Part shown: piece by piece, positions 1 through 10,041 of the stretch
Layout: each line of letters opens with the position of its first letter
Numbering within the stretch: position 1 is the first letter of the stretch
NCBI RefSeq assembly: GCF_040939455.1
Contig: NC_134108.1
Coordinates: forward strand, 39,662,501-39,726,500
DNA from: Microcebus murinus
Lineage: Eukaryota > Chordata > Mammalia > Primates > Cheirogaleidae
Direction of reading: 5' to 3'
DNA length: 64,000 nucleotides
Notes under the pieces: generated by a model
Databases searched by the model: none
Told to the model about the DNA's origin: nothing
The model's input: the letters and a program-made list of their open reading frames with translations, nothing else
Translations under genes and position numbers: made by a program

Positions 1-419
1 CATAGCCTTAAATAAAACTAACAATCAGTATATTTTAGAGACAGTAATATGTTTAGATCAGTAGTATTCAAAGTTTGTGCATATCTAAAATTTTGAAAAC
101 CATGCATGCATCATAAATACATAAAAGCAAATAAAAATAAATGTACGTGACAGTTTTAATATTATCTCTATAGTCCATCATCTAACTCACCAGATATGTG
201 CACATATATTGGAGCACATTTATCTAAATGGAATATAGCCTCTTCAGTATCACCACATGTTCCATGGATGCCTTGACCATCAAATAATCACTTTCTCTTT
301 GAATTTGCAATAATAATTTTTTATATATTTAATATACTACTTACTACTATTATTTGCATAATTGGTGTATCACCTTTAATTAAACTGTGTATTTCTTTGA
401 TGTAGTCACTAAGCTCTTC
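1..419. other. AT-rich sequence, no gene seen
   Basis: No recognisable exon, RNA gene or repeat family. It ends exactly where the hAT-type element begins. Confidence 0.5.
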
Positions 420-642
420 CAGGGGTCCTCAAACTACAGCCTGCTGGCCACATGTGGCCCACCAAAGACATTTATCCAGCCTGCCAGGTGTTTTTGCTGC
501 CACTGCCTGTCCTGCTTAGCAGCTGACTTGTCCAGGGCCCACAGTGCACATGTGTAGAATGTGCCCCACACTCTCCAACAGCCCTCCAATGGTCTGAGGG
601 ACAATGAACTGGCCCCCTGTTTAAAAAGTTTGAGGACCCCTG
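420..642. mobile_element. Non-autonomous hAT-type DNA transposon, copy A
   Basis: A 223-bp element bounded by perfect 16-bp terminal inverted repeats: it opens caggggtcctcaaact and closes agtttgaggacccctg. The CAGGGG ends and small size fit a non-autonomous hAT (MITE-like) element, and there is no transposase ORF. Most sites that are CpG in copy B (46326-46520) read TG or CA here, so the copy has decayed. The 8 bp on either side (agctcttc and cagttagc) do not match, so the duplication has been lost or altered. The first ~35 bp and last ~60 bp match copy B closely, but the core differs. Strand cannot be assigned without the autonomous parent. Confidence 0.85.
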
Positions 643-710
643 CAGTTAGCTATTATACATCATTCACAGAAATCTTATGCTTTCTTTCTCTATTTTATAT
701 ACTTCTCTAT

Positions 711-1015
711 TTTATATATTTCCATCTTTATTGAAATATAATTGACAAATTATGCATATTTAACTTGATCTTTTAATATATTTATACATTGTTAATTCAT
801 TTTCACAATTGAGCTAATTAGAATACTCATTACTTCACACAATTACTATATTGTGTGTGTATGAGAACACTTAAGATTTGCCCTCTTAAAAATTTCAAGT
901 GTACAATACAGTATTATTAATTATATTCACATGGTTGTACATTAGATCTCCAGATTTTTTTCATCTTGCCATAACAAACTTTTTACCCATTGTGCAACTT
1001 CTCTTCATTATTCCC
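711..1015 (-). mobile_element. Old L1M 3' UTR fragment
   Basis: The order of motifs follows the reverse complement of an L1M 3' UTR: 'tttattgaaatataattgac' near 728, then 'tcaagtgtacaatacagtat' at about 895 and 'gtacattagatctccag' at about 937. It is diverged and non-coding, with no target-site duplication visible. The assignment rests on recall of the L1MA/L1MB consensus. The subfamily is not determined. Confidence 0.7.
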
Positions 1016-1049
1016 TTGTCCCAAACCTTCCCTATTTCATATTGAAACA

Positions 1050-1250
1050 TGATGATTTATTTGCATAGTTGTTTCCCTGCTTCGCTTTCAGCTCTTTGAA
1101 AGTAGGTATTATGTCATTTTGTCTGTGTAATCTCTGCCTGTAGCTCATACTGGCTCCCTATAAGAACAATCTGTAGAGCTTAGAAAAAAATACTGATGCA
1201 CAGGCCCCATCCCAAACAATGAAATCAGAATTTAGGATAGTTTCCTACAC
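1050..1250. mobile_element. L2 3'-end scrap and MER5/MER20-type hAT relic
   Basis: 1060-1130 resembles an L2 3' end ('agctctttgaaagtaggtat ... tctgtgtaatctctgcctg'). 1150-1250 resembles the middle of a MER20/MER5-type element ('aatactgatgcacaggcccc' followed by 'gaaatcagaattta'). Both are short and diverged, so family names are tentative. Confidence 0.4.
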
Positions 1251-2597
1251 ACTATAAGTGGTTAATATTTGAAAAATAAAAAGAATGAATTCAGATCTGC
1301 TTTCTTGCCCTTTTTCCAGTAGTTCTTATTTTCCAACGATTTCTATTATTGTATCAGAAGAGTGGATGGGAAATTAATAAGGACATGGTGTTCAGTTTTA
1401 AGAATTGAGACATATTAAGATTCCCTTCATACCTATTTTGCAGATTTTGTATGACGTATGAACTGAATTTAAACAAATTATTCTTTTAAAATACTGTAAA
1501 ATTTTGCTTTAAATCAGATAAAATAAATATGCTTTGCAAAAGAAAACCTATCCATACATATAAAGAAAACAAAAATAAATATAGCATTTGAATGTGTTTA
1601 TAATAGATAGCATACATATAGTGATGAATACTAAATGTAAAATATATAAGTCAAGAAACTCCCTGCCTTAGAGTACAAACTGCAAATAAGTAAATGCATT
1701 AATACTGCATTATGACATTTATACAAGTCACATTTTGGTGATTATGTGTCAATTCGTATGGAAATCGTATGTGAGGAAAATAAAACTGTAATTACTTTCT
1801 ACTCATAAAGTAATGTGCTTATCATGATAAGAAATTACTGTCTATATTTATTCCATTTTAGTACCCTCAATTTTATCATTTTCCTATCATTTTTATAAAA
1901 ATTTATTATATCTTAATGCCAATCTCTTAGTATATATTCAATACAAAAGCATCTACAATTTTTATTCAGTATTCACAAAACATAATCCACATTATCTGGT
2001 GATTATAAACACGATAAAAGGAAAAAATACTTTTTAAAGAGAAGATGAACATCTGCCTAGAAATAAAAACCCAAAGGATTTTAGTCTAGCAAAATAGAAC
2101 AATCATTTCAAACTGAATCTTTGTGAATTAAATGAAGTTGAAAAGTGGATGTTTTTTAGTGAAGAAAACTAAAACTGCCAACAGTAGAAAAAGTTAAACA
2201 GAGATATGTTGCCAGTCCAAAAGCATTATCTCAAGTGAGTAAAAATGCTGCATGCATTGAAAATCCTCGATAATTCAAAGTAAAGCAGACTCAATCAATA
2301 GAAATAAAATTGTTAGCTTTCTGGCAAGTTTTAAAATTTTTAACTCTAGTGATTTTATACTAGAAGAGTGATATAAAAATATTTTTGTAGACTTTTTAAC
2401 TGTTTTCTGTTTGGACCATGCTGTTATTTGCTGAGGATTAACACTGCATTTATTATTAATTTACCACCATAGCTCCAGAGAAAAGACTGCAGAGACTGGA
2501 ACTAAGTTTGATAGAAAACAATAAACAACAACAACAATGAAAATTTGCATTTCTTCAACATCCTCCAGCTGTGGGAGTCAGAGTGGTTCACAATCAT
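1251..2597. other. AT-rich sequence, no gene seen
   Basis: No exon-like ORF or recognisable repeat. Probably old non-coding DNA. Confidence 0.45.
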
Positions 2598-2760
2598 TAA
2601 TTAAGCTTCACAAGATTCCAGCAAGGGAAGCATATAATGTTTGTCCAGATGGAAAAAATAAGGAACTAAAAAGTTAGGTAACTAGGTGAAGGTCACCCGT
2701 AAGTTAATTACAGATTCAGGAATATTCCCTATGGTTTCTCACATCCAAAATCCTCTTTTC
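2598..2760 (-). mobile_element. MIR SINE fragment
   Basis: It follows the MIR core on the minus strand: 'taagcttcacaagattccag', a degenerate run matching 'ttacagatgaggaaactgag', then 'aggtgaaggtcacccgtaag' corresponding to MIR 'cttgcccaaggtcacacagc'. An ancient tRNA-derived SINE, inert. Confidence 0.6.
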
Positions 2761-3984
2761 AACTTCACTAAGTTTTGATCATATCTTTTTATTTTTTTCA
2801 AATATTGAAATTTCCTCTTCGAAGGAAAATATTCTCCAAACCTACTTAGCTGTCAAAATCACTGAGCTACAAATTTGGGGACTTACCATTTTTGAAATTT
2901 TATTTGGTATATAATGTGCTATGTACCAGTCTCTATGGCTACAGAAATGTATAATATCATTATTTCCAACTCTGTAGATGGTTGTCTCTGAACTCAGAAG
3001 GAAACCAACCCTAGGAAAAAATAGATTAACAACATTTCCTATTTTATAATACTATAGCCAATAAGTTCAGCAGTTGTGAAGTTGTGGAAACTAACAGGAA
3101 TGCTAGTTAAGATTTTAAAAGCCAAGGAAATATTTAATAATCTAAATTTTAATTTATCCAGTGACTTTGCCAGTGTATCAGCTGACAGCACATACTTTAT
3201 GTTTTATACATTTCATACTCGAGTACTACGTACTAATCTTCTGAGCTGGTCAGATATAAATGAAATACTTTAAATGAGTAATTCATTCATACTTATTTGG
3301 GGTGGGGAAAGTCCTTAGTTTAGTTACCACTTTTAAAAACTTCTGGTTTCATGGTGTTGTGTTCATCTTTAAATAGGGAATTAATGTGCTTAAGTGTAAG
3401 GAACTATGGTTTGAGATGTAAGAAATGTGGGTATTTTTCATTTTGCAATTTGCTCCTTGCTGACACATTCTATAATGCCAAATAAACAATAACAATAAGC
3501 TCTAAAAAACGTCAGAAAAATGCATGTGTGTGTGTGTATAGGGGTGTGTGTGTGTGTAGGGGTGTGTGCATATAGTACTTTCTGTTTTAGTGTTTATAGC
3601 TATTCTAAGTGAGCGAACTCATTTAGAACATGATTGCTATATGGGCTAATTTATTATCACAATAAAAGATTTTATTCTAAAACCTAGATCACCATAAGCC
3701 CAACTAGTCACATGAGACATTTGGTACTGAGAGAGCCTAAGTGCATGAAGGCCTTTGGAAAAGCAGTTCTCAAAATTGTGAAAACATGATTTTGGTCAGC
3801 CTACCCATCTTCCTATATCTGAAATGTCTCTATTTTCCTCAGGGTAGAAAATCATGAGCATAGATAAAGCAAAGTTACATTTTTAAAAGATTTTCTCCCA
3901 AAGACAAAGGATGTAAAATTAAGTGGGGTTGAGGAAAACTGATGATGTTTGCTCTCAAATTTTCTCAAATAGCTCTATTTTAAT
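2761..3984. other. AT-rich sequence with a TG microsatellite, no gene seen
   Basis: The 65-codon frame at 3076-3273 has no recognisable similarity. A broken TG repeat lies at 3525-3567. Nothing else is recognisable. Confidence 0.45.
3525..3567. repeat. (TG)n microsatellite, interrupted
   Basis: Runs of TG are separated by 'tataggggtg' and 'taggggtg' interruptions. The interruptions suggest an old and less mutable locus. Confidence 0.9.
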
Positions 3985-5607
3985 TTCATGAAGAACCTGC
4001 ACATTATTTTCAATAATAGCTATACTGATTTACATTTCCACCAAAAGTGTACAAAAGTTCTCTTTTTTCCACATCCTAGCCAACACTAGTTATCTTTAGT
4101 CTTTTTGATAATAGCCATCCTAACATATGTACAGCTACACATTAATATCATTATGGTTTTCATATCTATTTCCCTGATGATTAGTGGTCTTCAGAACCTT
4201 TTCATATACCTGTTGGCCAGTTGTGTGTCTTCTTTTGAAATATGTCTATTCATGTCTTTTGTGCATTTTTAATCAGATCATCATTATTATTTTTTTATTG
4301 AGTTTTGTGTATTTCTTATATATTTTGGATATTAACCCCTAATCAGAGATGGTTTACAAATATTTCCTCCCATTCCATAGGTTGCCTTTCATTTTATTAT
4401 TTCTTTTGCATGAATAAGCTTTTTTAGTTTGTTGTAGTCTTATTTGTTTATTTTTGCTTTTGTTGTCTGTGCCTTTGATGTCATGTCCAAAAAAAATCAT
4501 TTCCAAGACTAATATGTTTTCCCTATGTTTTCTTCTAGAAGTATTTGTTGTTTTATGTTTTCAGGTCTGACATTTAAGTCTTTAATCTATTTTGAATAGT
4601 ATTTTTGTATGTGTAAGATAAAGATCTAATTTCTTTTTCTTTTTTCTTTTTTTGCATGTGGATACCCAGTTTTCCCAACATTTATTGAAGGGATTATAAT
4701 TTCCCAATGTGTATTCTTGGCTCCCTTGTCAAAGATCAGTTGGTTTCATATATATATTTATTTCTGAACTCTCTATTATGTTCCATTGGTCTATATGCTT
4801 GTTTTTATGCCAGTAGCTTACTATTTTTCATTACTATAGTTTTGCAATATAATTTGATATTGGAAAGTGTGATGCCTTCTAATTTCTTCTTCTTTCCCAA
4901 GATTGCTTTGGCTATTCAGAGTCCTGTTGTGGTCTCATATGAATTTTAGGGCTGTTTTATTTATTTCTGTGAAAAATGTTGTTGGAATTTTGGTAAGTAT
5001 TGCATAGAATTTGTAGATTACTTTGAGTAGTAGATATTTTAACAATACTAATTCTCCTAATCCAAAAACATGAGATATCTTTCCATGTATTTATATCTCT
5101 TTAATTTCTTTCACCAATTTTCTCTAGTTTTCAGGTACAAGTATTTCACTTCCTTAGTTGAATTTATTTCTAAGTATTTTATTCTCTTTGATGCTATTTT
5201 TAATTTCTTAATTTCTCTTTCAGATATCTTATTAGTGTATAGAAACACAACTGATTTTTATATGTTGAATTTGTATCCTGCAAGTTTACTGAATTTGTTT
5301 ATTCATTCTAACAGTTTTTCATGGGATCTTTCAGGATGAAGTCATTTTCAAACAGACAATTTTACTTGTTCTTTTCCAACATGAATGCATTTTATTTATG
5401 GACTTTTCATATGTGTCATTTATTATGTCAAGGTACTTTCCTTCTACACCTAATGTGTTGAGAGTTTTTATCATGAAAGGATACTTAATTTTGTACAATG
5501 CTTCCTATGAATTTATTGAGATGATAATATCGATCTTATCCTATATTCCATTAATGTGGTGTATCCCATTTATTAATTTGCATATATTGAGCAATCTTTG
5601 CATCTCA
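3985..5607 (-). pseudogene. L1M ORF2 remnant: reverse transcriptase and C-terminal part
   Basis: Minus-strand remains of L1 ORF2 from the fingers/palm region to near the C-terminal cysteine-rich region. Landmarks on the plus strand are 'aaacagacaattttacttgt' near 5351, 'aatttgtatcctgcaagttt' near 5268, 'ttccattggtctatatgctt' near 4781 and 'tctttttgataatagccatc' near 4099. Each is the reverse complement of a conserved ORF2 segment. No long open frame survives. In an active L1 this protein would nick the target and reverse-transcribe L1 RNA. This copy cannot encode it. Confidence 0.8.
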
Positions 5608-5960
5608 GGTAAAACATAATGGGTACATATATATTTATAACTGTTATGTATTCTTTATGAATTGACCACTTTATCATTATACAGTGACATTCTTTGTCTC
5701 TTTTGACAGACTTTGATTGAAAGTCTATTTTGTCTGATGTAAGTATAGCCATCCCTGCTCCATTCTTGTCTCCATTTGTATGGAATATTTTTTTACATCC
5801 CTTCATTTTAAGAGCCTATATATGTGCTCTTAAAACTAAAGTGAGTTTTTGGTAGGCAGCATATTGTTGGATATCAGTGTTTTGCTTTTTTAAAATTTAT
5901 GCAGCCCCTCTGTCTTTTGATTAGAGAGTTTAATCCATTCACATTTAATCCATTAAAGTA
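5608..5960 (-). pseudogene. L1M ORF2 remnant: N-terminal endonuclease region
   Basis: The minus-strand frame 5806-5573 carries endonuclease-type residues (GAGMAILTSDKIDF, then KSVKRDKECHCIMIK, ending INIYVP), which match the L1 endonuclease domain around residues 60-100. Directly after INIYVP, at about 5608-5620, the DNA switches to the reverse-transcriptase region equivalent to '[10 protein letters not shown]', and that region is read out of frame (CKDCSIYAN). The rest of the endonuclease and the N-terminal part of the RT are missing. Upstream frames continue to the ORF2 start near 5950. Confidence 0.8.
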
Positions 5961-7439
5961 ATTATGGTTAGGTAAGAAATTGATGTTGGTAAGGATAGAT
6001 AAGGAAAAGGTATTGACATTTTATTAATTGTTTTCTCTCTTATTTGTAGTTCATTTCTTCCTGTCTTCCTCTCTTGCTATCTCCATTTATTATTTGTTGA
6101 ATTTTTAGTATTATGCTTGATTTCTTTCTCTTTCTCTTTCAAATATATACTAGTGTTTTTTCTTTATGGTTAATGAAGATTACATTAAACATCTTATAAT
6201 TTTAACAGTGTATTTAAACTGATATAATTGATATACAAAAACTCTATACATTTACTCTTCCCCTAACAAGCACATATCTGGTATTGCCATCACATTTCCC
6301 ATCTTTTTATATTGTATATTTACTAACAAATTATTGTAGATATAGTGATTTTTAATACTTTTGTCTTCTAACTTTTATACTAGAGTTAAAAGTGATTTAC
6401 ACACTATCATTACAGTGTTAGCATATTCTGAATTTGATTATATACTTACCTTTATCAAAGAGTTTTACACTTTCATATTACTTAGTATCCTTTTAGTTTA
6501 ACTTGAAGAACTCTATCATTTTTTGTATAACAGGTCTACTGGTGATGAACTCCTTCAGCTTTTGTTTTTCTGCATGTCTAAAGGACAGATTTGTTGGTTA
6601 TAGTATTCTTGTTGGAGATATATTTTTTTTTCTTTCACCAGTTTGTATATCATCTCACTAACTCCTGGCATGCACAGTATCTGCTGATAGTCTTATGGAG
6701 ATTCTCTTATACATGTCGAGTTGTTTATTATTTGCTGGATTCCAAATTGTTTTTCTTTGATTTTTGACATTTTGATTATATTGCAACTGGGGGTAATCAT
6801 CTTAGGGTGATCTTACTTGGTGTCCTTTGAACTTCATGAATATAGATATCCATATCTCTCCCAACACTTAGGAAGTTTCCAGCTATTATTCTTTCCTCTC
6901 CTTTCCCTCTCTGCTACTGCTGAAAATCCCATAATGTATATATCTGTTCTTTTGTTTGTGTCTAATATGTTCTGTAAGCTCCCTTCACTCTTACTAGTTC
7001 TTTTTTCTTTTTATTCCTCTAATTGGCCAATTTCAAATAACCTGTCTTTGAGTTCAAATTTTCCACATAATTATATCTGCTGTTCAAGCTACAAAATCTT
7101 TCAGTTGTGTCATTGTATTCTTCAGATCCAAAATTTCTGTTTGGTTCTTTTTTTTTTTTTCTTTTATCATTTCTATTTCTTGTGTTAAACTTAAAATTTT
7201 GTGGTACATTGTTTTCCTGATTTCATTTAGTTGTCTGTGTTCTGCTACATCTTATTAAGGTTCTTTAAAATAATTATTTTAATTTTTTGTCTAAAAAAAG
7301 CCATAGATCTCCAGTTTTTTGGATTCAGTCAATGAAGATTTATTAATTTCCTTTGATGGTGTAATGTTTGCTTGTTTCATTGTAATTTGTGTAGCCTTGC
7401 ATTAGTGTCTGTGTATTTGAAGAAGCAACACCTCTTCTA

Positions 7440-8480
7440 ATCTTTATAGACTGGTTTTGGCAGGTACAGACTGTTGCCTGCTGGACCTGATAGGATTGCT
7501 TTTCGTATTACCAATTAAGAGATTGGAGCCAGATTACACGGCTGTTGCTGGGTCTGCAGTGGGATTTATAGTTGGTGAGCCTGTTACTAGGGGCTAAGTT
7601 GGGCATGGGTATTGTGTGGTCCCTGCGCAGGTGGGACACACACCCACTCCCAGGACTCTAATCAGTAAGGCTGGTGCTGGGACAAGGGTCGATACCAGCA
7701 TCTACAGTTTAGTTTGCAAACGGTGGGCCTATTACCAGATGCATAGATGTGTGTGGCTCCTGCTGGTCCTTGAGAGGGCTCCCATCAGATCACTAGGTGT
7801 GTCTCTGGGCAGGCAGGATCTGCCCTAGAGTACAGCTGAGCAGTGCTGAATTGAGCCACAGGTCTGCTTCAGGGTCCACAATTGGGACCAAGGATTGTAA
7901 GCCTGTATCTGCTGGCACAAATGGGTATGTCTCCCTCCAGTTCCCTAGGCAGGCAGGACAAGTCCTGGACTGTGACTAAGAGAGGCTGGAGCCTGGTTAC
8001 AAGATTACTTCAGGATCAAGTAACTCCAGGATCTTGGACAAGCATGTCACCACTGGATCCTTGGTCAGTCAGGATGGCTAGAGCCAGGTTATAGGGCCTC
8101 TTTAAAATCTGCCATCAGACCAAGGCCAGTAGGTCTGCCTATGGGGCCATTAGTCAGCATGACTCCTGCTATGTTCCATGGAAGAAGGTACTGGTGGAAA
8201 AACCAAGGCCAAATGGGGCTCTTGCTGAGTCCACTATGGAATGGGACTGTTTTTGGATTGTACTAATAGTTGAAACCATGATCAGTGAGCCTGCCACCTG
8301 AGTATGGGCCTGACTTCTTAAAATGGCCCTCCTTGGTCTTGAGCTCCAGTGGAGTTTCACAGGCTCTGCTCCAAATACCAAAGCATACATAAAGGAACTT
8401 TCATCTCTGCATGACTGCCAAATTATTATTGCTATATGTGTGGGGGAATATGAGTGGGAAACCTCCTATTCTGCCATCTT
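7440..8480 (-). promoter_or_regulatory. Decayed 5' UTR of the L1M copy
   Basis: A stretch visibly richer in G and C than its surroundings. It contains recurring wording such as 'gcaggcaggac/t', 'agcctgt' and 'ggctggagcctgg' at irregular spacing, consistent with the internally repetitive 5' UTR of L1M elements. In a live element this is the internal RNA polymerase II promoter. CpG sites are largely gone here, so activity is unlikely. The plus-strand ORFs in it (7616-8094, 8323-8547) are chance frames. Confidence 0.55.
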
Positions 8481-8495
8481 GCTGACATCAAGCAC

Positions 8496-8900
8496 AGTGT
8501 TCATAATAATTTCTATTGCCTTATTTATTTTACTTGTGATTATTTAAAAGTGTATTATTAAATTTTCATAAATTTAAGATGTTCCTAGATAGCTAATATT
8601 TATCTATTTTAAATTTGATTATATTATATTCGGAGAACATACTCTGTATGGTTTTGGTCCTTTTAAGTCTATTAAGAGCTATATTATGAATATAGTCTAT
8701 CTTGGCAAATAAACTGTGTGCATTTGAAAAGAAGCTTCATTCTGCAGTTGGTGGGTATAGAATTTGAATATATCAATTATGCCATGATTGCTGAAAATGA
8801 TTTAAATCATATAAATCTTTGTTGATTTTTGTCTAATTTTTAAAACAACTATTTAGAGATGGGTGTGAAAATTGCTATTATGATTTGGCAATTGCTGATT
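8496..8900 (-). mobile_element. Old L1 ORF2 endonuclease-region fragment
   Basis: On the plus strand 'ggagaacatactctgtatgg', 'agtctattaagagctatatt', 'ctgtgtgcatttgaaaagaa' and 'cattctgcagttggtgggta' follow, in order, the reverse complement of the L1 region after the endonuclease. It abuts the 5' end of the neighbouring L1M copy and may be older L1 sequence into which that copy inserted. Confidence 0.65.
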
Positions 8901-8924
8901 TTTCCTTTAATTTTTGTAATAAAC

Positions 8925-9260
8925 TTTACATTTTAGAACAATTTTCAATTTACAGATAAATCGTAATGATAGTGTAGGATTTCCATTTGTTCTATATCCA
9001 GTTCCTCCTATTATCTTCTTTTAGTATGATATGTTTGTTAAAACTCAGGATCCAATATTGATATGTTATTATTTACTAAAGTTATACTTTATTCACATTT
9101 TCTTATTTTTTATCTAATATTCCTTTTGTGTTCCAGGATCCCATGTGGAATACAACATGTGACTTAGTCATTTTTATTCCTTATGCTCCTATGGTCTATG
9201 ACATATTCTCAGATTTTCCCTGTTTTTGAGGACATTGAGAGTTTTGAAAAATACTGGTCA
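8925..9260 (-). mobile_element. Old L1M 3' UTR-like fragment
   Basis: It resembles a widespread old L1M 3' UTR segment: 'tttagaacaattttcaattt', 'ccaatattgatatgttatta', 'ttccaggatcccatgtggaa', 'tttttgaggacattgagagt' and 'actggtcagatattttataa' occur in consensus order. Subfamily uncertain. Confidence 0.55.
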
Positions 9261-9716
9261 GATATTTTATAAAATGGTAAACAGTTTGGATTTGTTTTTA
9301 GATACCTTAGATTTTATCTATTTTGCATATTTATATATAATATAAATATTTAAACTATATGTATATACACATATATTTTACATATAACACCTATATATTT
9401 TTTTCATAGTTCTAAATTTAAAATCTAAAAGTATAAGCTTCCTGGAAAAAATAAGAAGACAAAATATTTGTGAAATTGAATAGGCAATAGTCACTTATAC
9501 AGAAGACAAAAACATGAACAATAAAAAAACCTCTAGGGACTCTGGTTGGCCCCGGACTCCTCTCTCTGGGCCCTCTGGCCTGAAAGACAGAAAGTTTTTT
9601 ATATTAGAATTTTAGCACCTGTTGCCTCTGCTGCTGTGAGTGCAGCTTTTTTCAGAGCGAAGCTACAAAATATTAAGGTAGAGTCTTACTCTGTGCTTAT
9701 TTCAAGCTCTGGATTT

Positions 9717-9742
9717 GTGTGTGTGTGTGTGTGTGTGTGTGT
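9717..9742. repeat. (GT)n microsatellite at the L1 tail
   Basis: About 13 GT units lie immediately inside the left TSD of the twin-primed L1, before the A-rich tail (seen as T-rich). It most likely grew from the poly-A tail after insertion. Confidence 0.9.
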
Positions 9743-9854
9743 ATGCGCACACACATGCTTAAATTATTTATTTTTATTTTATTATTATTATTTTATTTCA
9801 GGATATAGTGGGGGTACAAACATTTTGGTTACATGTTATGACTTTGCCACACCC

Positions 9855-10026
9855 AAACCAACAAATGCTGGAGAGGATGTGGAGAGATAGGAACACTCTT
9901 ACACTGCTGGTGGGAATGCAAATTAGTGCAACCTCTATGGAAAAGACTTTGGAGATACCTCTAAGAGCTAAAAATACAAATACCATTTGATCCAGCAATA
10001 GCACTATTAGGCATCTACCCAAAGGA
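9855..10026 (+). pseudogene. Inverted L1 ORF2 C-terminal cysteine-rich segment
   Basis: Read on the plus strand from the aaa codon at 9861, this gives [19 protein letters not shown], then [11 protein letters not shown], a stop, and IPFDPAIALLGIYPKD. That is the cysteine-rich C-terminal region of L1 ORF2, with its CxxxC and HCWWxC spacing intact apart from one in-frame stop. It is inverted relative to the rest of its element. The longer frames here (9546-9890 and 9808-9990 plus, 9798-10022 minus) are not the ORF2 frame and are shadows. Confidence 0.9.
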
Positions 10027-10041
10027 TCAAGCTCTGGATTT

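Larger units (their letters stand above)
3985..8495 (-). mobile_element. Old L1M copy, minus strand, 5' end intact, internally deleted
   Basis: Read on the minus strand from 8495 down, it starts with an L1-type 5' end (reverse complement of 'ctattctgccatcttgctga' at 8467-8486). It then runs through a GC-richer 5' UTR (about 7440-8480), an intermediate region, the start of ORF2 with its endonuclease, and the ORF2 reverse transcriptase and C-terminal part, stopping inside ORF2 near 3985. The true 3' UTR is absent. Total length is about 4.5 kb against 6-7 kb for a full element. Part of the shortfall is an internal ORF2 deletion near 5608-5620. Many stops and frameshifts make it inert. Antisense ORFs such as 6817-7188, 5070-5339 and 7616-8094 are shadows. 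L1M is inferred from consensus memory and the exact subfamily is open. Confidence 0.85.
9702..10041 (-). mobile_element. Short L1 insertion with 5' inversion (twin-primed), 15-bp TSD
   Basis: The direct repeat tcaagctctggattt occurs at 9702-9716 and 10027-10041 and bounds a 310-bp insert. From the left the insert holds a (GT)n run, a T/A-rich tail, and about 60 bp of L1 3' UTR on the minus strand ('gtgggggtacaaacattttg'). At about 9850-9856 it switches to L1 ORF2 sequence on the plus strand. The middle of the 3' end is missing. Opposite orientation of the two halves inside one TSD is the twin-priming signature. The right junction shares 'tcaa' between L1 and target, as expected for priming by microhomology. 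The 3' UTR type matches the copy at 35841. Confidence 0.9.

Noticed and set aside
6817..7188. 123-codon plus-strand ORF
   Set aside because: It lies antisense within the minus-strand L1M, is rich in Ser/Leu/Phe/Cys from a T-rich strand, and matches no family.
9546..9890. 114-codon plus-strand ORF with a Cys-Val run
   Set aside because: The CV run is the translated GT microsatellite, and the frame crosses the left TSD into the L1.
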